Source of the DNA: Cellulophaga algicola DSM 14237
GTDB lineage: Bacteria > Bacteroidota > Bacteroidia > Flavobacteriales > Flavobacteriaceae
DNA length: 64,000 nt
NCBI RefSeq assembly: GCF_000186265.1
Contig: NC_014934.1
Location: 3,038,001 to 3,102,000, forward strand
Direction: 5' to 3'
Shown: positions 44,861-56,007 of the stretch, piece after piece
How the letters are laid out: every line of letters starts with the position of its first letter
How positions within the stretch are numbered: the stretch's first letter is position 1
The notes under the pieces: model-generated
What the model was told of the DNA's origin: nothing
The model's database searches: none
What the model saw: the letters and a program-made list of their open reading frames with translations, nothing else
Translations under genes and position numbers: made by a program

Positions 44861-45000
44861 CATAAACTTAATGTTAAAAGATATTTTAAATTCTTTAAAG
44901 TAAACTTTTGTTTTTTGTGTTAATTTTAAACTTGCTAAGAAACTAACTAAATCGTATATAAAACACGAACTTAGCATCAGTATTAATAGTAAAATATATT

Positions 45001-47202
45001 ATGAGTTTGAGTGAAATTGATTTGCATTCCTCACTAAAAAAATATTTTGGATTTTCAGAGTTCAAAGGACTTCAAGAAAGTGTAATTACAAGTATTCTTG
45101 AGGGTAAAAATTGTTTTGTTGTAATGCCAACCGGCGGTGGAAAATCGCTTTGTTACCAACTTCCTGCATTAATGCAAGAAGGTACTGCAATAATAGTTTC
45201 CCCACTTATTGCGTTAATGAAAAACCAAGTAGATGCCATTCGTGGTATTTCGTCAGAACATGGCATTGCTCATGTTTTGAATTCTTCATTAACAAAAACA
45301 GAAATAAAACAGGTGAAAAGCGATATTACTAGTGGTATCACTAAATTGCTTTATGTAGCACCAGAATCATTGACTAAAGACGAGTATGTTGAGTTTTTAC
45401 AATCTGTAAAACTATCATTCGTTGCTGTTGATGAGGCGCACTGTATTTCTGAATGGGGTCATGATTTTAGACCTGAATATCGAAATTTAAGAAGTATTAT
45501 TAGTCGTTTAGATGATACAATTCCTATTATAGGACTTACGGCAACTGCGACCCCTAAAGTGCAGGAGGATATTATAAAAAATTTAGGTATTACAGATGCT
45601 GATTTATTTAAGGCATCATTTAATAGGCCTAATTTATTTTATGAAGTACGGCCTAAAACCCAAAATATAGAAGCGGATATTATACGTTTTGTCAAACAAA
45701 ATACTGGTAAATCGGGTATAATTTATTGTCTGAGTAGGAAAAAAGTAGAAGAGTTAGCTCAAATACTACAAGTAAATGGCGTAAGTGCGGTACCATATCA
45801 CGCTGGTTTTGATACTAAAACACGATCAAAATATCAAGATATGTTCTTGATGGAGGGTGTAGATGTTGTGGTGGCAACCATTGCTTTCGGTATGGGGATA
45901 GATAAACCAGATGTTAGGTTTGTTATTCACCATGATATTCCTAAAAGTATAGAAAGTTATTACCAGGAAACGGGTAGAGCAGGTAGAGATGGTGGTGAAG
46001 GTCATTGCTTGGCTTTTTATTCTTATAAAGATATTGAGAAGTTAGAAAAATTTATGTCTGGAAAACCTGTTGCCGAACAGGAGATTGGTAATGCATTGTT
46101 ACAAGAAATGGTAGCTTATGCAGAAACTTCTATGTCTAGGAGAAAGTTTATTCTGCATTATTTTGGGGAACATTTTGATGATGTGACAGGAGATGGAGCT
46201 CTAATGGATGACAATACAAAAAATCCGAAACAGAAAGAAGAAGCTAAAGATGATTTGGTTAAAGTGATTCAAGTGGTACAGGGTACCATGGAAAAATTTA
46301 AATCTAAAGAAATCGTAAAAGTACTTACAGGAAAAGTAAATGCTATTATCGCTTCACATAAGACAGATGAAAAACCATTTTTTGGTATAGGAGACGATAG
46401 AGACAAAGAACATTGGATGGCATTAGTGCGCCAAGGTTTGGTAGCTGGGTATTTGCGTAAAGAAATTGAGCAATACGGAATACTACATGTGACACCTAAA
46501 GGGGCAGAATTTGCAAAAAATCCAGTTTCTTTTATGATGACGAAGGATCATGTGTACAATCAAGCAGCAGATGATGCTATTGTTAGTGCCGCAAAAAGTA
46601 GTGGTGGCGTAACAGATGAAGCTTTGCTTAAAGTGTTAAAAGATCTTAGAAAGAAGCAAGGTCAGAAATTAGAAGTCCCTCCTTTTGTTATTTTCCAAGA
46701 TCCATCTTTACAAGATATGGCGCTAAAGTATCCTATAACTTTAGAAGAACTTGTAAATATTCATGGAGTAGGAGAAGGTAAAGCAAAAAAATACGGAAAG
46801 CCTTTTGTAGATTTTATTAAAAAATATGTCGAGGAGAATGATATTACTCGCCCTGATGATTTAATCGTTAAGAGTACAGGAGCCAATTCTGCTTTAAAAT
46901 TGTATATCATCCAGAATGTAGATCGTAAACTACCTTTAGATGATATTGCTTCGGCAAAAGGAATCGCTATTCCTGAGTTGATAAAAGAGATGGAACAAAT
47001 TGTGTATAGTGGTACCAAACTAAATATTACCTATTGGGTAGATGATGTACTAGATGAAGATCAGCAAGAAGAACTGCATGACTACTTTTTAGAAGCAGAT
47101 TCTGATAACATAGATTTAGCCTTAAAAGAGTTTGATGGCGATTATGAAGATGAGGATCTTAGATTGTATCGCATCAAATTTATTAGTGAAGTAGCCAATT
47201 AA
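45001..47202 (+). CDS. recQ: ATP-dependent DNA helicase RecQ
   Basis: Superfamily 2 helicase acting in recombination repair. The 733-residue protein has the helicase core (1-340) with VVMPTGGGKSLCYQLPA (Walker A), VDEAHCISEWGHDFRPEYR (DEAH and RecQ signature), GLTATATP and QETGRAGRDGGEGHCL (motif VI). The RQC domain follows at about 350-500 and an HRDC domain near 525-600 (EVPPFVIFQDPSLQDMALKYP). In the RQC region the four zinc-binding cysteines of E. coli RecQ are absent: SRRKFILHYFGEHFDDVTGDG runs into an acidic segment. A C-terminal acidic extension (650-733) is also present. Confidence 0.95.
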   Translation: MSLSEIDLHSSLKKYFGFSEFKGLQESVITSILEGKNCFVVMPTGGGKSLCYQLPALMQEGTAIIVSPLIALMKNQVDAIRGISSEHGIAHVLNSSLTKTEIKQVKSDITSGITKLLYVAPESLTKDEYVEFLQSVKLSFVAVDEAHCISEWGHDFRPEYRNLRSIISRLDDTIPIIGLTATATPKVQEDIIKNLGITDADLFKASFNRPNLFYEVRPKTQNIEADIIRFVKQNTGKSGIIYCLSRKKVEELAQILQVNGVSAVPYHAGFDTKTRSKYQDMFLMEGVDVVVATIAFGMGIDKPDVRFVIHHDIPKSIESYYQETGRAGRDGGEGHCLAFYSYKDIEKLEKFMSGKPVAEQEIGNALLQEMVAYAETSMSRRKFILHYFGEHFDDVTGDGALMDDNTKNPKQKEEAKDDLVKVIQVVQGTMEKFKSKEIVKVLTGKVNAIIASHKTDEKPFFGIGDDRDKEHWMALVRQGLVAGYLRKEIEQYGILHVTPKGAEFAKNPVSFMMTKDHVYNQAADDAIVSAAKSSGGVTDEALLKVLKDLRKKQGQKLEVPPFVIFQDPSLQDMALKYPITLEELVNIHGVGEGKAKKYGKPFVDFIKKYVEENDITRPDDLIVKSTGANSALKLYIIQNVDRKLPLDDIASAKGIAIPELIKEMEQIVYSGTKLNITYWVDDVLDEDQQEELHDYFLEADSDNIDLALKEFDGDYEDEDLRLYRIKFISEVAN

Positions 47203-47227
47203 GCATTCATTTTATACTTAAAATTTT

Positions 47228-47265
47228 AAATAACACTCCTATTTTTTAGGAGTGTTATTTTTTTA
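47228..47265 (+). terminator. Intrinsic terminator after recQ
   Basis: A perfect 14-bp stem AAATAACACTCCTA (47228-47241) / TAGGAGTGTTATTT (47247-47260), followed by T's. Confidence 0.88.
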
Positions 47266-47361
47266 TAGGCATATTGCTAAAATGTTAATTCTTATTAATT
47301 ATAGATTAAATCTTCTATTTAAGCTTTTAGTTCCATTGTTTTTTTATAGTTTTACGGAGTA

Positions 47362-47442
47362 AACTTTAGGGGTGTTCCTATTTTTGGAACTGAGACATAC
47401 CCTTTGAACCTGATGCGGTTAGTACCGCCGAAGGGAAAAGTT
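47362..47442 (+). ncRNA. TPP (thiamin) riboswitch
   Basis: The RNA contains the conserved THI core: GGGGTG then CTGAGA, ATACCCTTTGAACCTGAT (P4/P5 junction), GCGGTTAGTACCGC (P5 arm) and GAAGGGAA. P1 forms between AACTTT (47362-47367) and AAAGTT (47437-47442). It lies 130 nt upstream of thiS and controls the thiamin operon in response to TPP. The P3 arm is short (TTCC ... GGAA). Confidence 0.95.
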
Positions 47443-47445
47443 GAA

Positions 47446-47467
47446 AAACACCTTGAAATGGGTGTTT
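47446..47467 (+). promoter_or_regulatory. Probable expression-platform hairpin of the TPP riboswitch
   Basis: AAACACC (47446-47452) pairs with GGTGTTT (47461-47467). The same AACACC could instead pair with GGTGTT inside the riboswitch core (47371-47376), so the two structures would exclude each other. No long T-run follows, so the control might be by another mechanism than simple termination. Confidence 0.45.
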
Positions 47468-47571
47468 GCAACCTTTTCATAATTGTGCGCTTTGTTCTTA
47501 AAAGCGTATCATATTTTCAAAGAATATTCTCTGCTTTTAAATTTTACAGCATATTTAAAAATATCCTGTAC

Positions 47572-47775
47572 ATGATTTCTATTGTTGTAAACGAAAAAAG
47601 AATGGGCATCGAAGAAAATTCGAATGTTATTCACCTTCTTAATCACCTCAAAGCCACTCAAGATGGTATTGCTGTTGCTATTAATAGCATGGTTATTTCT
47701 AAAGATTTCTGGAAGTATGAAATTCTTTTCGAGAATGACGTAGTTCTAATTATCAAGGCTACACAAGGCGGATAA
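47572..47775 (+). CDS. thiS: Sulfur carrier protein ThiS
   Basis: Carries sulfur as a C-terminal thiocarboxylate for thiazole synthesis. The 67-residue ubiquitin-like protein begins MISIVVNEKRMGIEENSNVIHLL and ends IKATQGG, the required Gly-Gly tail. The ATG at 47572 was chosen; the frame stays open upstream to the riboswitch region but those residues are not ThiS-like. First gene of the operon. Confidence 0.93.
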   Translation: MISIVVNEKRMGIEENSNVIHLLNHLKATQDGIAVAINSMVISKDFWKYEILFENDVVLIIKATQGG

Positions 47776-47813
47776 TCTGCAAAACTACACACTAGATTCT
47801 ATTACCTATATAA

Positions 47814-49697
<1,884 letters not shown>

Positions 49698-49713
49698 AAT
49701 AATTAGGAGGTTC

Positions 49714-49736
49714 CTACGCCTTGAAAAAAGGCGTAG
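49714..49736 (+). terminator. Stem-loop between thiC and the downstream ThiE-like gene
   Basis: A 9-bp stem CTACGCCTT (49714-49722) / AAGGCGTAG (49728-49736), without a T-tract. It may slow polymerase or protect the 3' end of the thiC message rather than terminate. Confidence 0.45.
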
Positions 49737-49851
49737 TCGGGCTTTTCGTTATATCTTTTGCGTATTCATGTAATTTTATTTCATTTTACTCCATAAATTT
49801 ACACGAACAGCTAGCAAAAGGATGCCACTGCAATCCCTAACCCAAATAATT

Positions 49852-50448
49852 ATGATAGTTCTTATTGCACCAGAAGAAGATATTGCTAATGAAATTGAAA
49901 TTTTGAATCAACTTTTTGAGGAAGGTTTAACCTGTTATCATTTTAGAAAACCTAACAAAAGCTATCAAGAGCATAGTGATTATTTAAATCAAATAGCATC
50001 AAAATACCATAATCGTATTGTGGTTCATTTTCATCACGAATTAGTTAATGAATTCAGTTTAAAAGGGATTCACTTTCAGGAACAAAAAAGAATAGACCAT
50101 ATAGATAATCCTGGGCAATATTTTAAGCCCTTAGATATGTACGGAAAAACGATTAGTTCTTCTTTTCATGATCCAGAAGTGTTAAACGCTTGTGAGTTTG
50201 AGTTTGACTATCACTTATTAAGTCCTGTGTTTTCTTCAATCTCTAAAAAAGGATATGAAGGCAAAGGTTTTGATGTGAATCATATTGAAAAAAGAATCAT
50301 AGGTATGGGGGGTGTTACTAAAGACAACATTGCAGAAATGCATCGATTAGGTTTTAAAGGTGTGGGCGTTTTAGGAGGAATTTGGAATAGCGTGTCGCCA
50401 GTAGCAGAATTCAAAGCAATGCAAGCGTATTATAGCAAAAATAAATAG
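49852..50448 (+). CDS. Thiamine phosphate synthase-like (ThiE/TenI family) protein
   Basis: A 198-residue TIM-barrel of the ThiE/TenI family, starting MIVLIAPEEDIANEIEILNQ. It differs from the true ThiE next to it: it begins with an unusual FEEGLTCYHFRKP, and the phosphate-binding GMGGVTKDNIAEMHRLGFKGVGVLGGIW region is conserved. Such second family members in flavobacterial thi operons could be TenI-type thiazole tautomerases, which aromatise the thiazole; that is an inference. The ATG at 49852 is preferred over 49822 because it fits the domain start. Confidence 0.8.
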   Translation: MIVLIAPEEDIANEIEILNQLFEEGLTCYHFRKPNKSYQEHSDYLNQIASKYHNRIVVHFHHELVNEFSLKGIHFQEQKRIDHIDNPGQYFKPLDMYGKTISSSFHDPEVLNACEFEFDYHLLSPVFSSISKKGYEGKGFDVNHIEKRIIGMGGVTKDNIAEMHRLGFKGVGVLGGIWNSVSPVAEFKAMQAYYSKNK

Positions 50449-50482
50449 TAAGGACTAATATATAAATACAAATATAGCACTA

Positions 50483-51136
50483 ATGCAATTACCTAATTTA
50501 CACTACATCTCTCAAGGAGAAACCCCTCAAGAGCATTTAAAAAATATAAAAAGTGCTTGTACTGCAGGAGCAACTTTGGTACAATTAAGGTTAAAAAATT
50601 TAAGCCCGAAGAAGGTTTTAAAATTTGCGAGCGAAGCCAAAGAGATTACAGATCATTACCAAACACGATTAATAATTAATGATCATTATAGAATAGCAAA
50701 AGAGGTAAAAGCAGATGGTGTTCATTTAGGAAGAACAGATACGTGCCCTTCTATAGCACGAAAGTATTTAGAAAGCTGGCAAATTATTGGAGGCACTGCA
50801 AATACAATTAGTGATTGTAATGCGCTGATTGCAAAAAATGTAGATTATATTGGTGTAGGGCCTTATCATTTTACAAAAACAAAAGAAAGTCTGAGTCCTA
50901 TTCTTGGCCTTGAAGGCTATGCGGCTATACTTGAAAAACTAAAAACAACTATTCCAATAATAGCTGTTGGTGGTATAACGGTTACGGATGTTCCTGAAAT
51001 TTTAAAAACAGGAGTTTATGGTGTTGCAGTGGCAACAGCCATTACAAAAGACTTCAATACAATTACACTTTTTAAAAAAATATTAGAAAAATCTGATATT
51101 GAAGAACAGGTGTGGAAACCAAAACAAACGGTATAA
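50483..51136 (+). CDS. thiE: Thiamine phosphate synthase ThiE
   Basis: Joins HMP pyrophosphate and the thiazole phosphate into thiamin phosphate. The 217-residue barrel has [16 protein letters not shown] near the N-terminus, [24 protein letters not shown] (the IINDH...ADGVHLG core), [15 protein letters not shown] and the PIIAVGGI phosphate-binding strand. These are canonical ThiE motifs. It ends 2 nt before thiG. Confidence 0.95.
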   Translation: MQLPNLHYISQGETPQEHLKNIKSACTAGATLVQLRLKNLSPKKVLKFASEAKEITDHYQTRLIINDHYRIAKEVKADGVHLGRTDTCPSIARKYLESWQIIGGTANTISDCNALIAKNVDYIGVGPYHFTKTKESLSPILGLEGYAAILEKLKTTIPIIAVGGITVTDVPEILKTGVYGVAVATAITKDFNTITLFKKILEKSDIEEQVWKPKQTV

Positions 51137-51138
51137 AT

Positions 51139-51909
51139 ATGATTGATTTACTTCATATAGCAGATAAAAAATTTACCTCAAGACTATTTACAGGTACAGG
51201 TAAGTTTTCAAGTTCTCAGAAAATGAAAGAAGCTATTTTAGCTTCCGAGAGTGAGCTGATAACGGTTGCTTTAAAACGTGTGGATTTAGAATGCGAATCT
51301 GATGATCTTCTAAGTTATTTAAGCCATGATAACATAAGTTTATTGCCGAATACTTCTGGAGTCCGTACCGCAAAAGAAGCTGTTTTTGCCGCACAATTAT
51401 CAAGAGAAGCGCTTAACACTAATTGGATAAAATTAGAAATTCATCCAGACCCTCGTTATTTATTACCAGACCCTATAGAAACTTTAAAAGCAGCCGAAGA
51501 ATTAGTAAAACTAGGTTTTGTTGTTATGCCATATATACATGCGGACCCAGTTTTGTGCAAGCGTTTAGAAGATGTTGGGGTGCAATGTGTAATGCCTCTT
51601 GGAGCTCCTATAGGTAGCAATAAAGGAATAAAAACAGAAGATTTTTTAAAAATCATTATAGAACAAAGTAATATTCCTGTGATTGTAGATGCAGGAATAG
51701 GTGCGCCATCACACGCAGCATATGCCATGGAACTGGGAGCCGATGCTGTTTTGGTAAATACAGCGATAGCCGTTTCTCAAAACCCAGTAATGATGGGGCA
51801 TGCTTTTAAACTAGCCGTTGATGCAGGAAGAATGGCTTACCTAGCAAAACTTGCACCTATCAAAGAACAAGCTGAAGCGAGTAGTCCATTAACATCATTC
51901 TTGAACTAA
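51139..51909 (+). CDS. thiG: Thiazole synthase ThiG
   Basis: Condenses DXP, dehydroglycine and sulfur from ThiS to the thiazole. The 256-residue TIM-barrel begins [27 protein letters not shown]. It has the core [48 protein letters not shown] (Schiff-base Lys in KLEIH) and [11 protein letters not shown] and [32 protein letters not shown] chose the ATG at 51139, because starting at the GTG at 51112 would add nine residues in the end of thiE. Confidence 0.96.
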   Translation: MIDLLHIADKKFTSRLFTGTGKFSSSQKMKEAILASESELITVALKRVDLECESDDLLSYLSHDNISLLPNTSGVRTAKEAVFAAQLSREALNTNWIKLEIHPDPRYLLPDPIETLKAAEELVKLGFVVMPYIHADPVLCKRLEDVGVQCVMPLGAPIGSNKGIKTEDFLKIIIEQSNIPVIVDAGIGAPSHAAYAMELGADAVLVNTAIAVSQNPVMMGHAFKLAVDAGRMAYLAKLAPIKEQAEASSPLTSFLN

Positions 51910-51925
51910 CTTTAAAAATAATTCT

Positions 51926-53035
51926 ATGTCTTTCAAAACTATATTTAAGCAATACGATTGGAATACCTTAGAAAAGGAAATCTATGAGGTTACCACAGCT
52001 GAGGTTGCGCAAGTACTTCAAAAAGAAAAGATAGCATTAGAAGATTTTAAAGCGTTGATATCTCCCGCCGCAAAACCTTTTTTGGAGCAAATGGCACAGC
52101 GAAGCAATCAGCTTACAAAAAAACGCTTTGGAAATACAATTCAAATGTATATTCCCATGTATTTATCAAACGAATGTCAGAATATTTGTACCTATTGCGG
52201 ATTTAGCATGACCAATAAAATTCCAAGAAAAACCTTAACGGATGCTGAGATTTTAAAAGAGGTAGCCAAGATTAAAAGCTTAGGATATGATCATATTTTG
52301 TTAGTTACTGGGGAGGCTAATAAAACGGTAGGAGTTTCGTATATAAAGCATGCTATCGAATTGATAAAAAATAATTTTTCCAATATAAGCATGGAGGTGC
52401 AACCGTTAGACCAAGAGGAATATGAAGCCTTAGTAGCTGCAGGCCTATATGCTGTTTTGGTATATCAAGAAACGTATCATGAAGCCACCTATAAAGTACA
52501 TCACCCGAAAGGGAAAAAGTCAAATTTTCAATATCGTTTAGATACTCCAGATAGATTAGGAAAAGCAGGAATTCATAAAATAGGTATTGGTGCTTTATTT
52601 GGATTAGAAGATTGGCGTGTAGATAGTTTTTATACGGCTTTGCATTTACGGTATTTGCAAAAGACCTATTGGAAAACAAAATATTCTATTTCTTTTCCAC
52701 GATTACGACCTTTTGAAGGTGATGTAGCCCCTAAAGTAGAAATGACAGATTCAGATTTAGTGCAATTAATTTGTGCGTATCGCTTGCTCGATGAAGATGT
52801 GGAGTTATCTATGTCTACCCGGGAAAGCGAAAAATTTAGAGATCACATTATTCATTTAGGCATTACGTCTATCAGTGCAGAATCTAAAACCAATCCTGGA
52901 GGGTATAGTGTAGCGCCACAATCCTTAGAGCAGTTTGAAATTTCTGACGAGCGTTCTACTGCAGAAATAAAAGCAATGATTCAATCTCAAGGATATGAGG
53001 TTGTATTCAAAGATTGGGATAAAGCCTATTCTTAA
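51926..53035 (+). CDS. thiH: 2-iminoacetate synthase ThiH (radical SAM)
   Basis: Cleaves tyrosine to dehydroglycine for ThiG. The 369-residue protein has the radical-SAM cluster motif NECQNICTYCGFSM (CxxxCxxC), the SAM-binding LVTGEA, and the C-terminal region YWKTKYSISFPRLRPFEGD. It closes the operon: thiD and thiF are not found downstream. Only 2 nt separate its stop from the convergent S66 gene. Confidence 0.96.
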   Translation: MSFKTIFKQYDWNTLEKEIYEVTTAEVAQVLQKEKIALEDFKALISPAAKPFLEQMAQRSNQLTKKRFGNTIQMYIPMYLSNECQNICTYCGFSMTNKIPRKTLTDAEILKEVAKIKSLGYDHILLVTGEANKTVGVSYIKHAIELIKNNFSNISMEVQPLDQEEYEALVAAGLYAVLVYQETYHEATYKVHHPKGKKSNFQYRLDTPDRLGKAGIHKIGIGALFGLEDWRVDSFYTALHLRYLQKTYWKTKYSISFPRLRPFEGDVAPKVEMTDSDLVQLICAYRLLDEDVELSMSTRESEKFRDHIIHLGITSISAESKTNPGGYSVAPQSLEQFEISDERSTAEIKAMIQSQGYEVVFKDWDKAYS

Positions 53036-53037
53036 AT

Positions 53038-54093
53038 TTACAGCACGGATTTTTCCTGTAGTTTCAGCGTCATTTTATCCGCATCAAAAGTGGCCTTAAT
53101 GCCAATAGGAAGTGTCATGTTGTTTTTCACGTGACCAAAACTCATACCGTAGGCCGCAGGAATATTCATAGGTTTAATTCGGTCTAAAATAACTTCTTTA
53201 AGGGTAAAGCCTCCGGAAGAAACTGGTTTATCACAGCCATTGCAAACACCAATCATGATAGCGGCTGCATTTTTAAACGTAGCACCTTCAATTAATTGGG
53301 TAAGCATCCGATCTATTCGGTACGGAGCTTCTTCTACATCTTCTATAAAAACAATAGCATCGGTAAAATCTATTTCATGTGGTGTACCAATCAACGCATT
53401 GATGAGAGTTAAACTTCCTCCTACCAATTTACCCGTAGCTTTTCCTGTGGTAATCGTATACCGATCAAACTCCGGATTGTTTAAAAGTACCTCGTCTTTA
53501 AGAACAGCATTTTTTATGAGGAGCTGGTTTTCAGGATGGATGATTACATTCTCTAATTGTTGAATGGAATAGTCATCGTCTAAAGTGCTCCCCACTGGGC
53601 CATGAAAAGTAATAAGTCCGGTCTCGGAATATATGCCATTGGCTAATGCGGTAATATCACTAAATCCCACAAGTACTTTTGGGTTGTTTTTGATTAGCTC
53701 ATACTCCAGAAGATGCATAATTCTTGTGCAACCGTATCCGCCTCGAGCACATAAAATTCCGTCTATATTAGGGTTGGCAAACATTTCGTTAACATCATCA
53801 GCGCGTTCTGTATCGGTATTGCTAAAATAACCGTGGTTCCAGAGTATACGCTCCGTATGGTATGGAACAAAGCCCATTTTAATCAGTGTTTCTTTTGCTT
53901 TTTCTAAGACCTCAGGCTTTACCGCATAACCCGGAGCAATTAAACCAATGGTATCCCCTTTTTTAAGACGCTTAGGTTTAATACTTTCTATCGTTTTTTT
54001 ATGCTGTTTTACGTTGGCGAAAATAGAAAAGGGTAGGAGCGACACTACTGAAACACCTATAATATTACTGAAAAAAGTTCTGCGAGATTTCAT
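53038..54093 (-). CDS. S66-family LD-carboxypeptidase (muramoyltetrapeptide carboxypeptidase)
   Basis: Cuts the terminal D-alanine from peptidoglycan tetrapeptides. The 351-residue protein has a basic leader (MKSRRTFFSNIIGVSVVSLLPFSIF), resembling a Tat or Sec signal, so it is probably periplasmic. Catalytic segments are visible: CARGGYGCTRIM, VLVGFSDITALANG (nucleophile Ser), FIEDVEEAPYRIDRML (Glu), and AYGMSFGHVKNN (His). The Ser-Glu-His triad matches the S66 family. Confidence 0.92.
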   Translation of the reverse strand: MKSRRTFFSNIIGVSVVSLLPFSIFANVKQHKKTIESIKPKRLKKGDTIGLIAPGYAVKPEVLEKAKETLIKMGFVPYHTERILWNHGYFSNTDTERADDVNEMFANPNIDGILCARGGYGCTRIMHLLEYELIKNNPKVLVGFSDITALANGIYSETGLITFHGPVGSTLDDDYSIQQLENVIIHPENQLLIKNAVLKDEVLLNNPEFDRYTITTGKATGKLVGGSLTLINALIGTPHEIDFTDAIVFIEDVEEAPYRIDRMLTQLIEGATFKNAAAIMIGVCNGCDKPVSSGGFTLKEVILDRIKPMNIPAAYGMSFGHVKNNMTLPIGIKATFDADKMTLKLQEKSVL

Positions 54094-54139
54094 TCTAATG
54101 GTTTAAAGGCGATTTGTAGGGTATTTTAAAAATAGGAAT

Positions 54140-54985
54140 TTATTCTTCTCTATCTGGCCATACATTAGGATGCTCTCCGCTATACCCTAGTTTTGGAATA
54201 TCATTAATCTGTTGAATTTCTTCTTGTGTTAATTTAAAATCGAAAATATCAATATTTTCTTTGATGCGTTCTTTTGTTGTCGATTTTGGAATTACAATAA
54301 CCTCATGCTGCGTTACCCAGCGTAAACAAACTTTGGCAACTGTAGTTTTATGATTTTGAGCAATTTTTTTTAATGTTTCGTTTTCTAAAACGGCTCCTCT
54401 GCCAAGAGGCGACCAAGATTGTACCGTAATATTTTTAGTTTTACAATATGCCGTAACAGCTGGTTGCCAATATCCAGGGTGAAATTCTATCTGATTAATA
54501 GCGGGTAAAACTCGTGCTGTTTTAAAAAGCGCTTCTAAATGTCCTGGCCAAAAATTACTAACACCAATAGATTTTATTTTCCCTTCGGTCTGCAAATCTT
54601 CCATAGCGCGCCATGCTTCCGCATTTGCATGCTGCCAATGATCATAATTTTTAGCATTTGCAGGCCAATGAATCAAGTATAAGTCTATGTATTCTAATTG
54701 TAGTTTTTGTAGAGAGGTTTCAAATTCAGATTTAGCCTCTTCATAGGAAAGGTTTTCTCTCCATAATTTTGTAGTAACTTTAATTTCTTCTCTAGGAACA
54801 CCACTTAGTTTGATGCCTTTACCAACGGCTTCTTCATTGTTATATTTTGCAGCAGTATCTAGCAAGCGATAGCCATTTTTTAAAGCAAATTTAACAGCTT
54901 CAATACCTTCTTGTTCTGTTGCTTTATACGTTCCAAAACCTATAATAGGTATTTTATTTCCGTCATTTAAAACAATTTCTTTCAT
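54140..54985 (-). CDS. Aldo/keto reductase
   Basis: A 281-residue NADPH-dependent reductase of the AKR superfamily. The catalytic tetrad is in RLLDTAAKYNNE (Asp and Tyr), VTTKLW (Lys) and DLYLIHWP (His). The cofactor-binding region is VIVIPKSTTKERIKEN. It resembles 2,5-diketo-D-gluconate reductase-type proteins, but the substrate cannot be fixed. The gene is 46 nt upstream (in transcription) of the S66 gene. Confidence 0.93.
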   Translation of the reverse strand: MKEIVLNDGNKIPIIGFGTYKATEQEGIEAVKFALKNGYRLLDTAAKYNNEEAVGKGIKLSGVPREEIKVTTKLWRENLSYEEAKSEFETSLQKLQLEYIDLYLIHWPANAKNYDHWQHANAEAWRAMEDLQTEGKIKSIGVSNFWPGHLEALFKTARVLPAINQIEFHPGYWQPAVTAYCKTKNITVQSWSPLGRGAVLENETLKKIAQNHKTTVAKVCLRWVTQHEVIVIPKSTTKERIKENIDIFDFKLTQEEIQQINDIPKLGYSGEHPNVWPDREE

Positions 54986-55152
54986 GTGGGTTCTCTATTT
55001 TATAAGCTTGTAATGTGCTATCTACTTTTGATACATTAAATATATTGATAAACTATATATGGAGGGTAATAAGCAGGGGCATTTAACTTTTTATTGAGAG
55101 TGATAATCAGAGAAGTATGGTAAAACTATTCGTCATGAAATTTAATGGTTGT

Positions 55153-55761
55153 TTAATTGGAATCTGGAGTACCGTCCGTATAATTTATTTGTTTATCTAA
55201 AGTGCCATCTTGCAGGTAGGTACACCATTCTCCTTCTTTTTTACCGTTTTTATAACGTCCTTCTTCTTTTAATTTGCCAATTTCATAATAGTAGTCTTTA
55301 AAAATTCCATTACCAGAGGTCCCAAATGATGTGCTATATAGTATTTCGTTTTTAGTATTGTATACTCTATATTTATCTATAATTAAGCCGTGTTGCCAGC
55401 ATTCTTGTTTGAGTAATTTGTCATTATAAGTTGTTTTCCATATGCCATTTTTTCGATTATTGAGAAAGGTGCCAGTTGATATATAACCTGTCATTTTGCC
55501 AAAGGAAAAGTCTGATTCCTCCTCAAGAATATCTGTAACTTCTTCATTTTCGTTATCATCAATGATAAGATATATGGAGTATTCCTTATTCTCTATTTTT
55601 TTATTTTTGTAATTATAGTTGTAAATAATTATGCCATTAGTTGTTTTAACTTCTACAAATAAAGAATTCAAAAATAATGGAGGCAGATTGGGGATACTTC
55701 CCTGACCGCTTGCAAATAAACTAGTGCAAAATATTAGAATGCTAAAACAAATATTTTTCAT
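55153..55761 (-). CDS. Secreted MORN-type repeat protein, paralogue A
   Basis: A 202-residue protein with a signal peptide (LIFCTSLFASGQG) and, in the C-terminal half, MORN-variant repeats of the type DYYYEIGKLKEEGRYKNGKKEGEWCTYLQDG followed by TLDKQINYTDG. Such repeats occur in the YwqK-like family. The N-terminal half is variable compared with paralogue B and may set specificity. The C-terminal half of about 80 residues is nearly identical to the protein encoded at 56008. Function unknown; close linkage of two similar but N-terminally different copies suggests diversification. Confidence 0.78.
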   Translation of the reverse strand: MKNICFSILIFCTSLFASGQGSIPNLPPLFLNSLFVEVKTTNGIIIYNYNYKNKKIENKEYSIYLIIDDNENEEVTDILEEESDFSFGKMTGYISTGTFLNNRKNGIWKTTYNDKLLKQECWQHGLIIDKYRVYNTKNEILYSTSFGTSGNGIFKDYYYEIGKLKEEGRYKNGKKEGEWCTYLQDGTLDKQINYTDGTPDSN

Positions 55762-56007
55762 TTTATATAAAATTTGATTATATTTTTTTTGAGCTTTTCA
55801 TTGAGCTTCCAAAAATATTTTTTATTTATTCGTTTTTTTTTGGGATACCGAGCCTTAGTTAAATTTTTTATATTTAATAATTATTAATACAAATTGGCAG
55901 GGGAACCTAAAGCAAATTAGCCTTGTCAATATAATGCATTTAACTTTTTTTTAATAGCAAATTTTGAGAGCTATTGTAGCTATTTTATTATGAATTTCAA
56001 TAGTTAA
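55762..56007. repeat. Duplicated upstream flank between the MORN paralogues
   Basis: The region shares similar blocks with 56638-56900: TTTGATTATAT after the start codon's upstream side, then an ATTGA...TTCCAAAAA block and an A/T-rich stretch. A GCATTTAACTTTTT block at 55937 also recurs near 55078. This indicates that the duplication included the flanks. No gene is present. Confidence 0.5.

Noticed and set aside
49822-49851. Upstream ATG for the ThiE/TenI-like gene
   Set aside because: Ten extra residues (MPLQSLTQII) are unlike the family; the ATG at 49852 begins the first barrel strand.
51423-51728. Two open frames over thiG
   Set aside because: They overlap the strongly conserved thiG in other frames and are shadows.
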